Shown here: positions 1 to 7,971 of the stretch, piece after piece
How positions within the stretch are numbered: position 1 is the first letter of the stretch
Layout: every line of letters starts with the position of its first letter
DNA from: Flavobacterium sp.
Lineage (GTDB): Bacteria > Bacteroidota > Bacteroidia > Flavobacteriales > Flavobacteriaceae
Length of the DNA stretch: 36,720 bases
Assembly: GCF_013822155.1 (NCBI RefSeq)
Contig: NZ_PNJW01000028.1
Span: forward strand, 1-36,720
Reading direction: 5' to 3'
Position numbers and translations under genes: made by a program
The notes under the pieces: model-generated
The model's input: only the letters and a program-made list of their open reading frames with translations
Told to the model about the DNA's origin: nothing
Databases searched by the model: none

Positions 1-1
1 T

Positions 2-211
2 GAATTTAACAGAATGAGGTACACTCTTGGAGGTGATTATCTATTAAAATATGGAAACACTTTAGGTTTGTCCTTATTTTATGAAAACAAATATAATCCT
101 CAAAAAACGGATCGTTTTGTATTAAGCACTAAATATAATTTATCGATTGATGAATTGATTAAAAAAATCAATAAAAACAAGGAGAAAAAAGAAAAAAAGG
201 AAAAAATTTAA
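2..211 (+). CDS. C-terminal end of a DUF2490-like outer-membrane protein (5' end outside window)
   Basis: The reading frame is open to the left edge, so only the last 69 or so residues are present. The segment RYTLGGDYLLKYGN followed by LGLSLFYENKYN alternates polar and hydrophobic residues like the last two strands of a beta-barrel, and its arrangement resembles the C-terminus of DUF2490 proteins, a family of predicted outer-membrane barrels common in Bacteroidota. The chain ends in a very lysine-rich tail (KKINKNKEKKEKKEKI), which is unusual because barrels normally end on an aromatic residue of the last strand; the barrel probably closes before this tail. The first internal ATG at 14 is unlikely to be the real start. 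Function of the family is unknown to me. The family call rests on pattern only. Confidence 0.55.
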   Translation, partial: EFNRMRYTLGGDYLLKYGNTLGLSLFYENKYNPQKTDRFVLSTKYNLSIDELIKKINKNKEKKEKKEKI

Positions 212-240
212 TTCTAAATTAAACCTTTATTAAATTCTAT

Positions 241-278
241 AGTCATAGTAAAATCAAACAATACTAAAGACTATGATT
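241..278 (+). promoter_or_regulatory. Possible hairpin hiding the start codon of the peroxidase gene
   Basis: Bases 241-249 (AGTCATAGT) can pair with 270-278 (ACTATGATT) over nine positions, one of them a G-U pair. The right arm contains the ATG at 273-275. The 20-base loop is A-rich, the kind of sequence that helps initiation in this phylum. Whether it regulates translation is inference; a chance match is possible. Confidence 0.3.
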
Positions 279-1451
279 AAAATCATCTTCCCCTTTCTCA
301 TATTATTTTCCTTTCTTTCTTGCCAAAATGATTCAGAAACAACAATTCAGGAAGTCGATACTTATCCCGCAGTTTTAGCAGCTTTCGGCAATACAATTGA
401 TTTAACTAATTTAGCTAATTATGCAAATCAACCTGTTCCCACCTATATCCTAAAGAATAATACTAACGGAAACACTATCTCTGATAAAGTTGCCACATTA
501 GGACGGGTTTTATTTTATGATAAAAATCTATCTTCTAACAATACCATTTCTTGTTCAAGTTGCCATCAGCAGATAAATGCCTTTAGTGACACTTCTGTTT
601 TCAGTTCGGGTGTAAACGGAACTACCGGTCGACATTCCATGCGATTAATAAACACTCGATTTGCCGCAGAAACTAAATTTTTCTGGGACGAAAGGGCGTT
701 GAACTTAGAAACACAAACGACAATGCCCATAAAAGATCATGGAGAGATGGGTTTCAGTGGTACTAATGGTGATTTACCCTTTTCAGGATTAATTACGAAA
801 CTCAGTGAACTTGACTATTATAAAGAATTATTTCAATTTGCTTATGGTTCTGAAGAAATTACTGAAAGTAAATTGCAAATAGCACTAGCTCAATTCATTC
901 GAAGTATTCAATCCTTTGATTCAAAATATGACGCCGGAAGAGCTTTAGCAACAAATGATGTTCAACCTTTTACCAATTTTTCAGCACAAGAAAATCAAGG
1001 AAAAAATCTATTTCTTTCTCCACCAATTTTTGATGCAACAGGCAGTCGAACCGGAGGTGGATTAGGTTGTGCCGGTTGTCATCGACCTCCGGAATTTGAC
1101 ATAGACCCCAATTCCGGAAATAATGGAATTATAGGAACAATTAATGCAACAGGAATTGACATTACAAATACCCGTGCCCCATCCTTACGCGATTTAGTTA
1201 AACTTGACGGAACACCAAACGGACCAATGATGCACACTGGAGTAATTACAACCTTACAAACAGCAATTGGTCATTATGGGACAATTAATTTAGCTCCGGG
1301 AAATACAAATTTAGATCCTAAATTACGCCCTAATGGTTTTGGACAACATCTAAATTTAAATGCCCAAGAAGTCAATGCTGTTATCGCTTTCTTGAAAACC
1401 TTATCGGGGTCGGATGTTTATACAAATCCAAAATGGTCGGATCCTTTTTAA
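273..1451 (+). CDS. Di-haem cytochrome c peroxidase / MauG-family lipoprotein
   Basis: This 392-residue protein has a lipoprotein signal (hydrophobic residues 3-16, lipobox FLSC, Cys17), so it is probably anchored to a membrane facing the periplasm. Two c-type haem sites are visible: CSSCH at 94-98 and CAGCH at 266-270, the spacing expected for the two-domain bacterial cytochrome c peroxidase / MauG family. Known members reduce hydrogen peroxide to water with electrons from small cytochromes, or oxidise other substrates. The C-terminal part has the family pattern TRAPSLRDL near 304 and MHTG near 319. It stands alone: the upstream gene is an unrelated barrel and the downstream genes are on the other strand. 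Length is slightly above the usual 330-360 because of the N-terminal linker. The exact substrate cannot be told from sequence. Confidence 0.9.
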   Translation: MIKIIFPFLILFSFLSCQNDSETTIQEVDTYPAVLAAFGNTIDLTNLANYANQPVPTYILKNNTNGNTISDKVATLGRVLFYDKNLSSNNTISCSSCHQQINAFSDTSVFSSGVNGTTGRHSMRLINTRFAAETKFFWDERALNLETQTTMPIKDHGEMGFSGTNGDLPFSGLITKLSELDYYKELFQFAYGSEEITESKLQIALAQFIRSIQSFDSKYDAGRALATNDVQPFTNFSAQENQGKNLFLSPPIFDATGSRTGGGLGCAGCHRPPEFDIDPNSGNNGIIGTINATGIDITNTRAPSLRDLVKLDGTPNGPMMHTGVITTLQTAIGHYGTINLAPGNTNLDPKLRPNGFGQHLNLNAQEVNAVIAFLKTLSGSDVYTNPKWSDPF

Positions 1452-1545
1452 TGGAAAAATATAACAATCGCGGTTGCTTCCTTCTATAATTAAATCGATG
1501 TTTGACATCATTGAAGTTAAAGAAAAGAAAATTTATGAGATAAAT

Positions 1546-1569
1546 AAAGCTCTACTGAAGTAGAGCTTT
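1546..1569. terminator. Hairpin between convergent genes, probably bidirectional terminator
   Basis: A perfect ten-base-pair stem (AAAGCTCTAC with GTAGAGCTTT) closes on a TGAA loop. It lies about 95 bases after the peroxidase stop and before the convergent DUF1697 gene. The flanking T runs are weak on both sides, so termination strength is uncertain. Confidence 0.6.
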
Positions 1570-1668
1570 GTATTTTATGAATAAAAATTTTATTTCAATA
1601 ACGGTAAGGTTGATAAAATCCTTCAACCAAAATTTCAAAATCTAAAACCTATCCCTTTTAACCTCTTC

Positions 1669-2202
1669 CTAAAACAACTGAATCAATTTATTTACCGTAT
1701 TCCAATTTCGACTTGTAGCCGTTACATTTAATTTTTTTTCAATGTATTTTTGAGTCAATTTTGTATTTCCTGCACCCGTTTCTAATTTCATGTAGATTCT
1801 ACTTCCATCTATAAAAGCTTCATCGGGTTTGAATTGACTTATTTTTAATTCGTTTATCGCCGAATTGTTTAATTCTTTTGAAATAAAGGCAACATATAGT
1901 TTTTTAGTATCCACCTCTTTTTCCTTGAAAAACGGATTATTAGTCAGGCTTTTTTCTAAATCATCTTTACTGATTACTATAATTGGCACATCGAAACCAA
2001 GGTGTTTCGCTATTTCTTGTTTGATGGTAAAACCAACACTTTGTGGGTTTTCATCTTCCGTTTCTAAAAACACATTTCCGGATTGAACATAGGTTTCCAC
2101 ATTTTTAAATCCTCCATTTTCAAGGATAGCTTTTAAAACATCCATTTTAATCATGTTGTGACCAGATACATTGATGCCTCTTAATAGTGCTAGGTATTTC
2201 AT
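1669..2202 (-). CDS. DUF1697 family protein
   Basis: The 177-residue product begins with the DUF1697 hallmark YLALLRGINVSGHN at residues 3-16, followed by the ALENGGF/YVQSGNVFL-like segment (here ETYVQSGNVFLET, about 36-48) and a C-terminal TSRNWNTVNKL segment typical of the family. The usual length is 170-180 residues, so it is complete. The family is widespread and biochemically uncharacterised; no catalytic motif can be named. It lies downstream of the GIY-YIG-like gene on the same strand, but a terminator at 2281-2313 separates them, so it is likely transcribed alone. I see no clear TAnnTTTG promoter in the 136-base gap before it. Confidence 0.9.
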   Translation of the reverse strand: MKYLALLRGINVSGHNMIKMDVLKAILENGGFKNVETYVQSGNVFLETEDENPQSVGFTIKQEIAKHLGFDVPIIVISKDDLEKSLTNNPFFKEKEVDTKKLYVAFISKELNNSAINELKISQFKPDEAFIDGSRIYMKLETGAGNTKLTQKYIEKKLNVTATSRNWNTVNKLIQLF

Positions 2203-2280
2203 TTGAATATTTGCTGATTCATTAAAAATAATAATTCTTTTTCAATTTAATATAAAATTAGGAGAGTTTACAGAGCGTTT

Positions 2281-2313
2281 TTAAATAAAAAAGGTTTCCT
2301 AACTTAGAAAACC
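2281..2313 (-). terminator. Rho-independent terminator after the GIY-YIG-like gene
   Basis: Read on the minus strand, GGTTTTCT pairs with AGGAAACC (eight pairs including one G-U) around an AAGTT loop, followed by TTTTTTATTT. It sits 26 bases past the stop at 2339. Confidence 0.75.
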
Positions 2314-2338
2314 CATTCTTAATTTTTACTAAATCTTT

Positions 2339-2767
2339 TTAAAAAGCCACATTCCATTTAGGCAACTTTCCATTTTCTTTTAAAAACAATTGCAAAATTT
2401 GTCCTTCCACAAACGTTGGAATTACTTTGGTTTTGTCGTTATAGGTTTCATACCAAAAAACCTCAACAGCTTCAATTTTTTCTAGTTTTAACTGGGTTTT
2501 CCAAGAATATTTTCGAGCGGTTTTAGCAAACTGATGTCCGTTTACGATTTTGTCATATAAGCCACCGTTTTTGGCTTTCAATGTTCCATCATTTTGAACT
2601 GATCCGGTAGAACCAACCATTATTAATACTTTATTATCCCCTTCAATGCTATAAACTAAAAATACACCACTGGTATCATTTGGTGCATTACAAACCACTT
2701 CCAAGTCATCGCTTGATGAAAATTGAAAACTTCCACTATTTTTAAACTTACTTACTTCCTTATACAT
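2339..2767 (-). CDS. Small protein with a GIY-YIG-like domain
   Basis: The 142-residue product is not a family I can name with certainty. Residues 33-41 (SGVFLVYSI) and 48-55 (LIMVGSTG) look like the two strands of a GIY-YIG fold with degenerate hallmarks. They are followed by GGLYDKIVNG, a basic KYSWKTQ segment, EVFWYETY and FVEGQILQLF, where Glu at about 121 sits where the metal-binding Glu of this fold is expected; the chain ends in LPKWN, as in several small GIY-YIG-like proteins. There is no signal peptide. It lies between two terminators (2791-2821 and 2281-2313), so it is probably a single-gene transcript. The function is unknown; nuclease activity is possible but the Tyr/Gly pattern is weak. 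Confidence 0.6.
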   Translation of the reverse strand: MYKEVSKFKNSGSFQFSSSDDLEVVCNAPNDTSGVFLVYSIEGDNKVLIMVGSTGSVQNDGTLKAKNGGLYDKIVNGHQFAKTARKYSWKTQLKLEKIEAVEVFWYETYNDKTKVIPTFVEGQILQLFLKENGKLPKWNVAF

Positions 2768-2790
2768 TTTTATCCTTCTATTTTATATTG

Positions 2791-2821
2791 AAAAAAATAA
2801 GCCCTGACTGATCAAGGCTTA
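2791..2821 (-). terminator. Strong terminator of the lpx-efp-sucD cluster
   Basis: On the minus strand, TAAGCCTTGA pairs with TCAGGGCTTA (ten pairs, one G-U) around a TCAG loop, followed by seven T residues. The G-U pair exists only in the minus-strand RNA, which supports that direction. It lies 25 bases after the sucD stop. Confidence 0.85.
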
Positions 2822-2845
2822 TCATAATTTTATATTTAAAGATGT

Positions 2846-3718
2846 TTATCCTAAAACTTCTTTCACTTTCGCTCCTATTTTAGCAGGTGAATCAACCACA
2901 TGGATACCACATTCTCTCATGATTCGTTTTTTAGCTTCTGCTGTGTCATCAGCACCACCAACAATTGCACCGGCGTGTCCCATGGTTCTTCCTTTTGGTG
3001 CTGTTTCTCCGGCAATGAAACCAACAACAGGTTTACGATTTCCGTCTGCTTTAATCCATTTAGCAGCATCTGCTTCTAACTGACCTCCTATTTCACCAAT
3101 CATGACAATACATTTTGTTTCAGGGTCATTCATTAATAATTCAACAGCTTCTTTAGTAGTTGTTCCAATAATTGGATCTCCACCGATTCCGATAGCAGTA
3201 GTAATTCCTAAACCTTGTTTAACGACCTGATCAGCTGCTTCATAGGTTAACGTTCCTGATTTTGATACGATTCCCACATTTCCTTTTTTGAAAACAAAAC
3301 CCGGCATAATACCAACTTTTGCTTCTTCCGGAGTGATCACGCCCGGGCAGTTTGGCCCGATTAATCGACATCCTTTATCTTTAATATAAGCATATGCTTT
3401 AATCATATCAGCAACCGGAATACCTTCTGTAATGGTAATGATTACTTTTATTCCTGCATCTGCAGCTTCCATAATTGCATCAGCAGCAAAAGCTGGTGGT
3501 ACAAAAATAATAGTAGTATCTGCTCCCGCTTGTTGAACTGCATCTTTTACAGTGTTGAAAACCGGACGGTCTAAATGAGTTGTACCTCCTTTTCCGGGTG
3601 TAACACCGCCTACAACATTTGTTCCATATTCTATCATTTGTGAAGCATGAAAAGTTCCTTCGCTTCCGGTAAATCCTTGTACTATTATTTTTGAATCTTT
3701 ATTGACTAAAACGCTCAT
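2846..3718 (-). CDS. sucD: Succinyl-CoA synthetase (succinate-CoA ligase) alpha subunit
   Basis: The 290-residue product is a full-length SucD. It forms the TCA-cycle enzyme that interconverts succinyl-CoA and succinate with nucleotide phosphorylation, together with the beta subunit SucC. Visible marks are the N-terminal CoA-binding Rossmann segment ([12 protein letters not shown], 13-24, and GGVTPGKGG, 37-45), LIGPNCPGV at 119-127, [12 protein letters not shown] at 149-160, and the phosphohistidine loop [10 protein letters not shown] with His248. No sucC lies within the window, so the subunits are encoded apart. sucD is the last gene of the long minus-strand cluster but is set off by a 121-base gap holding its own TACTTTTG promoter element at 3752-3759, so it can be expressed independently; a strong terminator follows. 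Confidence 0.97.
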   Translation of the reverse strand: MSVLVNKDSKIIVQGFTGSEGTFHASQMIEYGTNVVGGVTPGKGGTTHLDRPVFNTVKDAVQQAGADTTIIFVPPAFAADAIMEAADAGIKVIITITEGIPVADMIKAYAYIKDKGCRLIGPNCPGVITPEEAKVGIMPGFVFKKGNVGIVSKSGTLTYEAADQVVKQGLGITTAIGIGGDPIIGTTTKEAVELLMNDPETKCIVMIGEIGGQLEADAAKWIKADGNRKPVVGFIAGETAPKGRTMGHAGAIVGGADDTAEAKKRIMRECGIHVVDSPAKIGAKVKEVLG

Positions 3719-3751
3719 GATTGTGTTTGTTTGTTTTTAATTTTTGTATTA

Positions 3752-3759
3752 CAAAAGTA
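3752..3759 (-). promoter_or_regulatory. Promoter element (TAnnTTTG) for sucD
   Basis: The minus strand reads TACTTTTG, an exact match to the Bacteroidota -7 box, 34 bases before the sucD start. No clear TTG box is seen 19-21 bases further upstream, so only half of the promoter is supported. Confidence 0.55.
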
Positions 3760-3839
3760 ATTCTTTAGAAAAAATATAGCTTACTTTTTTTATCGTTTTT
3801 TAAATAATCTTGCTAAATTAATATATAAATTAATGGTAA

Positions 3840-4202
3840 TTATGGTAATTGACTCATTTGATAACCACGAAATAATTTGCCGTCTTGAATTTCCCATATC
3901 ACAAAGAAATACGCCAAACGGTTAATTTGCCCCGGATTTTCAATAGTAGTCCCAAAATGGGTATAATGAACCGACACTAAATTATCCTCAGCCAAAATTT
4001 GGTGAATTTGAACAACAAATGTTTCATATCCCACTTTCAATTCTTCTGCCAATTGAAGTAAACCTTCCCTGTCTTTTCTAATCAAGCCTTTACTACTATT
4101 CCACTCCAACGAAAAATCAGGATGTAAAAAAACATCCATTGTATTTTTGTTATACAAAGCATCGGAATTATAAAAATCTAAAACCAGCTCTTTTGCATTC
4201 AT
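3840..4202 (-). CDS. NTF2-like / SnoaL-type small protein
   Basis: The 120-residue product has the plan of the NTF2-like superfamily: an N-terminal helix (residues 3-12), a second helix around 45-58 (REGLLQLAEELKVGYE), then strands ending in DGKLFRGYQM, where the phrase I-x-DGK-x is typical of SnoaL-like proteins. Members bind small molecules or act as isomerases, cyclases or simple scaffolds, so no reaction can be assigned. It begins two bases after the stop of the second LpxD-like gene (4204), so it is probably translated from the same mRNA. Its placement inside an envelope-synthesis cluster is curious but may be only positional. Confidence 0.7.
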   Translation of the reverse strand: MNAKELVLDFYNSDALYNKNTMDVFLHPDFSLEWNSSKGLIRKDREGLLQLAEELKVGYETFVVQIHQILAEDNLVSVHYTHFGTTIENPGQINRLAYFFVIWEIQDGKLFRGYQMSQLP

Positions 4203-4203
4203 T

Positions 4204-5133
4204 TTATTTTAATTTTTCTAAAATTTCAGGAATTCGTTTGATGTATGCCAATTGTTTTAATTTTTCTCGTGACTCTTCAATTGGAGTTCCAAAGTAGGTT
4301 TTACCACCTTCAATAGATTTTGTAACTCCTGTTTGTCCCATCACAACCGCTTTAGTTCCAATAGTTATTCCACTTGTTGTTCCTACTTGCCCCCACATTG
4401 TTACTTCATCTTCAATTACTACGCAACCGGCAATTCCGGTTTGAGCGGCAATTAAGCATTTTTTTCCGATTACTGTATCATGACCCACATGAACTTGGTT
4501 GTCAATTTTAGTTCCGGCTCCAATAGTTGTATCTCCTGTAACACCTCTGTCAATAGTACACAAAGCTCCAATTCCTACACTATCTTCAATAATTACTCGG
4601 CCACCGGATATTAATTGATCAAATCCCTCCGGTCTTTTTTTATAATAAAAAGCATCGGCACCTATAATTGTTCCGGCCTGAATGATGACATTATCACCCA
4701 GTACACAATGGTCATAGATTGATACATTAGCATGAACTAGACAATTTTTTCCAATTTTTACATGATTTCCAATAAAACAATTAGGTTGAATTATGGTGCC
4801 TTCACCAATTTGAGCCGTTGGAGCAATCGAAACATTTGAAAAAGTAAACGGTCTAAAATGATTTGTCAATTTATTAAAATCACGAAACGGATCATCAGAA
4901 ATCAACAATGCTTTTCCTTGCGGACATTCTACTTGTTTATTAATTAAAACAATAGTAGCAGCCGATTGTAGAGCTTTATCATAATATTTGGGGTGATCAA
5001 CAAAAACAATATCACCGGATTCAACCACATGAATTTCATTCATACCTTGGACCGGAAAATTTTCATCTCCCACAAATTCACTACCAATAATTTGAGCTAT
5101 TTCTTTAAGCGAATATGTTTTTGGAAATTTCAT
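4204..5133 (-). CDS. Second LpxD-like UDP-acylglucosamine N-acyltransferase (paralogue)
   Basis: The 309-residue product has the LpxD plan: an N-terminal LpxD-type domain (KTYSLKEIAQIIGSEFVG, residues 5-22; DIVFVDHPKY, 41-50), then a left-handed beta-helix of hexapeptide repeats from about 102 to 280. The catalytic His of LpxD matches His218 in DNQVHVGHD (in the canonical copy here, DNQIQVAHN with His241). Canonical LpxD adds the second 3-hydroxyacyl chain to UDP-glucosamine in lipid A synthesis. A canonical lpxD lies in the same cluster at 7972-8994, so this is a divergent second copy, 31 residues shorter. It is preceded by efp (30-base gap) and followed by the NTF2-like gene (1-base gap). 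A different acyl-chain or sugar substrate is plausible; redundancy is not excluded. Confidence 0.85.
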   Translation of the reverse strand: MKFPKTYSLKEIAQIIGSEFVGDENFPVQGMNEIHVVESGDIVFVDHPKYYDKALQSAATIVLINKQVECPQGKALLISDDPFRDFNKLTNHFRPFTFSNVSIAPTAQIGEGTIIQPNCFIGNHVKIGKNCLVHANVSIYDHCVLGDNVIIQAGTIIGADAFYYKKRPEGFDQLISGGRVIIEDSVGIGALCTIDRGVTGDTTIGAGTKIDNQVHVGHDTVIGKKCLIAAQTGIAGCVVIEDEVTMWGQVGTTSGITIGTKAVVMGQTGVTKSIEGGKTYFGTPIEESREKLKQLAYIKRIPEILEKLK

Positions 5134-5163
5134 AAACTTTGAAATTGATATTGTTGTTAAAAA

Positions 5164-5730
5164 CTATTCTTTCACACGCTCCATGTAATTTCCGGTAGCT
5201 GTATCAATTTTAATTTTATCTCCTTCATTAATAAATAAAGGAACGTTTACAGAGGCACCGGTTTCTACTTTAGCAGGTTTAGTAGCGTTTGTAGCGGTAT
5301 TACCTTTTACACCAGGTTCGGTATAAGTCACTTCTAAAACAATAGAAGCCGGCATGTCTACCGATAAAGGTAAATCCGTTTCTGTATTAATTTGAACCAT
5401 CACAAGAGTTCCTTCTTTTAATAAATCAGGAGCATCTAAAATATCTCTATTTAAGGTAATTTGTTCGAAACTTTCGGTATTCATAAAATAAAATTCACTT
5501 CCCTCTGAATATAAAAACTGAAAAGTATGTGTTTCAACCCGAACCACATCTATTTTGTGTCCGGCAGAGAAAGTATTATCTAATACTTTTCCGTTTGTTA
5601 AACTTTTTAATTTTGTTCTCACAAAAGCGGGACCTTTACCCGGTTTTACATGAAGAAATTCAATAATTTTGTAGATGTCATGGTTGTGTTTAATACATAA
5701 TCCGTTTCTAATATCTGCCGTACTTGCCAT
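5164..5730 (-). CDS. efp: Translation elongation factor P
   Basis: The 188-residue product is a full-length EF-P, which binds between the P and E sites of the ribosome and rescues stalling at polyproline stretches. The loop reaching the peptidyl-transferase centre is visible as VKPGKGPAF; Lys32 corresponds to Lys34 of E. coli, the residue modified in many bacteria. The C-terminal domain carries the EF-P signature ETGASVNVPLFINEGDKIK and the ending IDTATGNYMERV. No EF-P-modifying enzyme is encoded nearby, so the modification state is unknown. It sits between lpxA (45-base gap) and the second lpxD-like gene, same strand. The co-location with lipid A genes is common in Flavobacteria to my knowledge. 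Confidence 0.97.
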   Translation of the reverse strand: MASTADIRNGLCIKHNHDIYKIIEFLHVKPGKGPAFVRTKLKSLTNGKVLDNTFSAGHKIDVVRVETHTFQFLYSEGSEFYFMNTESFEQITLNRDILDAPDLLKEGTLVMVQINTETDLPLSVDMPASIVLEVTYTEPGVKGNTATNATKPAKVETGASVNVPLFINEGDKIKIDTATGNYMERVKE

Positions 5731-5775
5731 TCTCGTTTTGTTTGTTTATTTCTATTTATTTGTTCTATAATTATC

Positions 5776-6561
5776 TTAATATACTCCTGTATAACCTTTC
5801 ATTACACCTCGAGAAGAATTTCTTATAAATTGTAAAATTTCATCTCGTTCCGGTGAAGCAGACATTTCTGCCTCTATAATGCTGACTGCTTGCGAAGTGT
5901 TATAATTTTTTTGGTAAAGAATTCTGTATATTTCTTGAATTTCTCTGATTTTTTCTGTGGTAAATCCTCTTCTTCTTAATCCAACTGAATTAATTCCGAC
6001 ATAAGATAATGGTTCTTTTGCCGCTTTTGTATAAGGTGGAACGTCTTTTCTAACCAATGAACCTCCGGAAATCATCGCGTGATCACCAATGTTGATAAAT
6101 TGATGAACAGCTGCTAAACCTCCAATAATAGCAAAATTACCCACAGTCACGTGACCTGCTAAGGCAACACCATTCACAATAATGGCATTATCTCCAATAT
6201 GGCAATCATGTGCTACGTGTGCGGTTGCCATAATTAGACAATTTTTACCAATTGTTGTTTGACCGGAAGCAATGGTGCCTCGATTAATTGTTACACATTC
6301 ACGAATAGTAGAATTATCACCAATAATTGCCAGTGAATCTTCTCCACCAAATTTTAAATCTTGTGGAACTGCTGAAATTACAGCTCCCGGAAAAATATTA
6401 CAATTTTTACCAATTCGGGCACCTTCCATAATAGTAACGTTGGAACCAATCCAAGTTCCTTCTCCAATAACGACATTATTATGAATGGTTGTAAACGGGT
6501 CGATAACTACATTTCGTGCAATTTTTGCTCCAGGGTGTACGTATGCTAAAGGTTGATTCAT
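5776..6561 (-). CDS. lpxA: UDP-N-acetylglucosamine 3-O-acyltransferase
   Basis: The 261-residue product matches LpxA in length and plan: a left-handed beta-helix of hexapeptide repeats up to about residue 185, then a C-terminal helical region (GLRRRGFTTEKIREIQEIYR, 195-214). It catalyses the first step of lipid A synthesis, adding a 3-hydroxyacyl chain from acyl carrier protein to UDP-GlcNAc in the cytoplasm. The catalytic segment AHVAHDC is at 114-120, with His118 aligning to His125 of E. coli and His115 to His122. The gene follows lpxC-fabZ by ten bases on the same strand, so substrate supply, deacetylation and acyl-precursor functions are made together. Confidence 0.97.
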   Translation of the reverse strand: MNQPLAYVHPGAKIARNVVIDPFTTIHNNVVIGEGTWIGSNVTIMEGARIGKNCNIFPGAVISAVPQDLKFGGEDSLAIIGDNSTIRECVTINRGTIASGQTTIGKNCLIMATAHVAHDCHIGDNAIIVNGVALAGHVTVGNFAIIGGLAAVHQFINIGDHAMISGGSLVRKDVPPYTKAAKEPLSYVGINSVGLRRRGFTTEKIREIQEIYRILYQKNYNTSQAVSIIEAEMSASPERDEILQFIRNSSRGVMKGYTGVY

Positions 6562-6571
6562 ACTTGATGTA

Positions 6572-7969
6572 TTAGTTCTTTTTTGCTATTTGAGCCATCA
6601 GCTCGGCTTCCGCAACCAATTTTCCGTTTGCATACGCATTGGCTTGCATATGACAAATTCCTCTTCGTATTGGAGAAATTAAATCACATTTAAAAATTAA
6701 TGTATCGCCCGGTAACACTTTGTGTTTGAACTTTACGTTATCAATTTTCATAAAATAAGTCAGGTAATTTTCAGGATCAGGAACAGTACTTAGCACTAAA
6801 ATTCCGCCTGTTTGAGCCATTGCTTCCACAATTAAAACACCCGGCATTACTGGTGCATCTGGAAAGTGACCAACGAAAAACGGTTCGTTCATGGTTACAT
6901 TTTTTAAACCAACTACATGATGATCCGATAACTCAAAAATTTTGTCTACCAATAAAAATGGCGGACGGTGAGGCAACATAGCCATAATTTTGTGAATATC
7001 CATCAGTGGTTCTTGATGCAAATCGTATGTTGGAACCTGATTACGTTGCTCTATTTTTATGATTTTAGCAAGTTTTTTGGCAAACTGCGTATTTACAAAA
7101 TGACCGGGTTTATTGGCAATAACTTTCCCTTGAATGCGGGTACCAACTAATGCCAAATCACCAACAACATCTAATAATTTGTGACGAGCGGCTTCATTAG
7201 GATAATGTAAAGTCAAATTATCTAAAATACCGTTTGGTTTTACTGAAATTTTATCTTTACCAAATGCAACTCTCAAGTTATCCATTGTTTCGGGAGAGAT
7301 TTCTTTATCAACATACACAATGGCATTATTTAAATCTCCTCCTTTAATCAAACCATTGTTTAACAGAGATTCTAACTCATGTAAAAAACTAAACGTTCTG
7401 GCATCAGCAATTTCCTTTTTAAAATCTGACATAGATTTTAAAGTAGCATTTTGAGTTCCTAATACTTTCGTTCCAAAATCAACCATCGTGGTAACTTGAT
7501 AGGAATCACAAGGCATTACTAAAATTTCACTTCCGGTAGATTCATCTGTATATGAAATAACTTCTTTAACGATATATACTTTTCGATCGGCATCTTGTTC
7601 AACTACTTCTGCTTTTTCTAAAGCTTCCACAAAATATTTAGATGAACCATCCATAATAGGTGGCTCAGAGGCATTTAATTCTATAATTAGGTTGTCAATA
7701 TCACATCCTACACAAGCGGCCAAAACATGTTCTGAAGTTTGAATTTTTACTGCATTCTTCTCTAAATTGGTTCCTCTTTGCGTATTTACCACATGATTTG
7801 CATCAGCTTCAATGATGGGATGACCTTCTAAATCTACACGAACAAAGGTAAACCCATTATTTACGGGAGCCGGCTTAAAAGTCATGATAACTTCCTGACC
7901 GGTGTGTAATCCAACTCCTTTTAAAGTTATCTCGCTTTTTATGGTTTTTTGTTTAACCGATTGTGACAT
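6572..7969 (-). CDS. lpxC-fabZ: Bifunctional LpxC deacetylase / FabZ 3-hydroxyacyl-ACP dehydratase
   Basis: The 465-residue product is a natural fusion. Residues 1-305 are LpxC, the zinc deacetylase of the committed lipid A step; visible are the general base in SEH (Glu80), zinc ligands His81 and, in ARHKLLDVVGD, His263 and Asp267, and His290 near the active site. Residues 322-465 are FabZ, the dehydratase of fatty-acid synthesis, with LPHRPPFLLVD at 332-342 and catalytic His368 (GHFP) and Glu382 (VEAMAQTGG). The fusion is a known marker of the Bacteroidota and places the two enzymes competing for 3-hydroxyacyl-ACP, one indirectly, at a fixed ratio. It starts two bases after lpxD stops and is followed by lpxA. 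Confidence 0.97.
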   Translation of the reverse strand: MSQSVKQKTIKSEITLKGVGLHTGQEVIMTFKPAPVNNGFTFVRVDLEGHPIIEADANHVVNTQRGTNLEKNAVKIQTSEHVLAACVGCDIDNLIIELNASEPPIMDGSSKYFVEALEKAEVVEQDADRKVYIVKEVISYTDESTGSEILVMPCDSYQVTTMVDFGTKVLGTQNATLKSMSDFKKEIADARTFSFLHELESLLNNGLIKGGDLNNAIVYVDKEISPETMDNLRVAFGKDKISVKPNGILDNLTLHYPNEAARHKLLDVVGDLALVGTRIQGKVIANKPGHFVNTQFAKKLAKIIKIEQRNQVPTYDLHQEPLMDIHKIMAMLPHRPPFLLVDKIFELSDHHVVGLKNVTMNEPFFVGHFPDAPVMPGVLIVEAMAQTGGILVLSTVPDPENYLTYFMKIDNVKFKHKVLPGDTLIFKCDLISPIRRGICHMQANAYANGKLVAEAELMAQIAKKN

Positions 7970-7971
7970 AT

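Noticed and set aside
1499..1563. Small open frame of 21 codons after the peroxidase gene
   Set aside because: It runs into the terminator stem, has no recognisable start context and no similarity I can see.
1608..1628. GGTTGA/TCAACC hairpin as terminator of DUF1697
   Set aside because: No T tract follows it on the minus strand and the loop is long.
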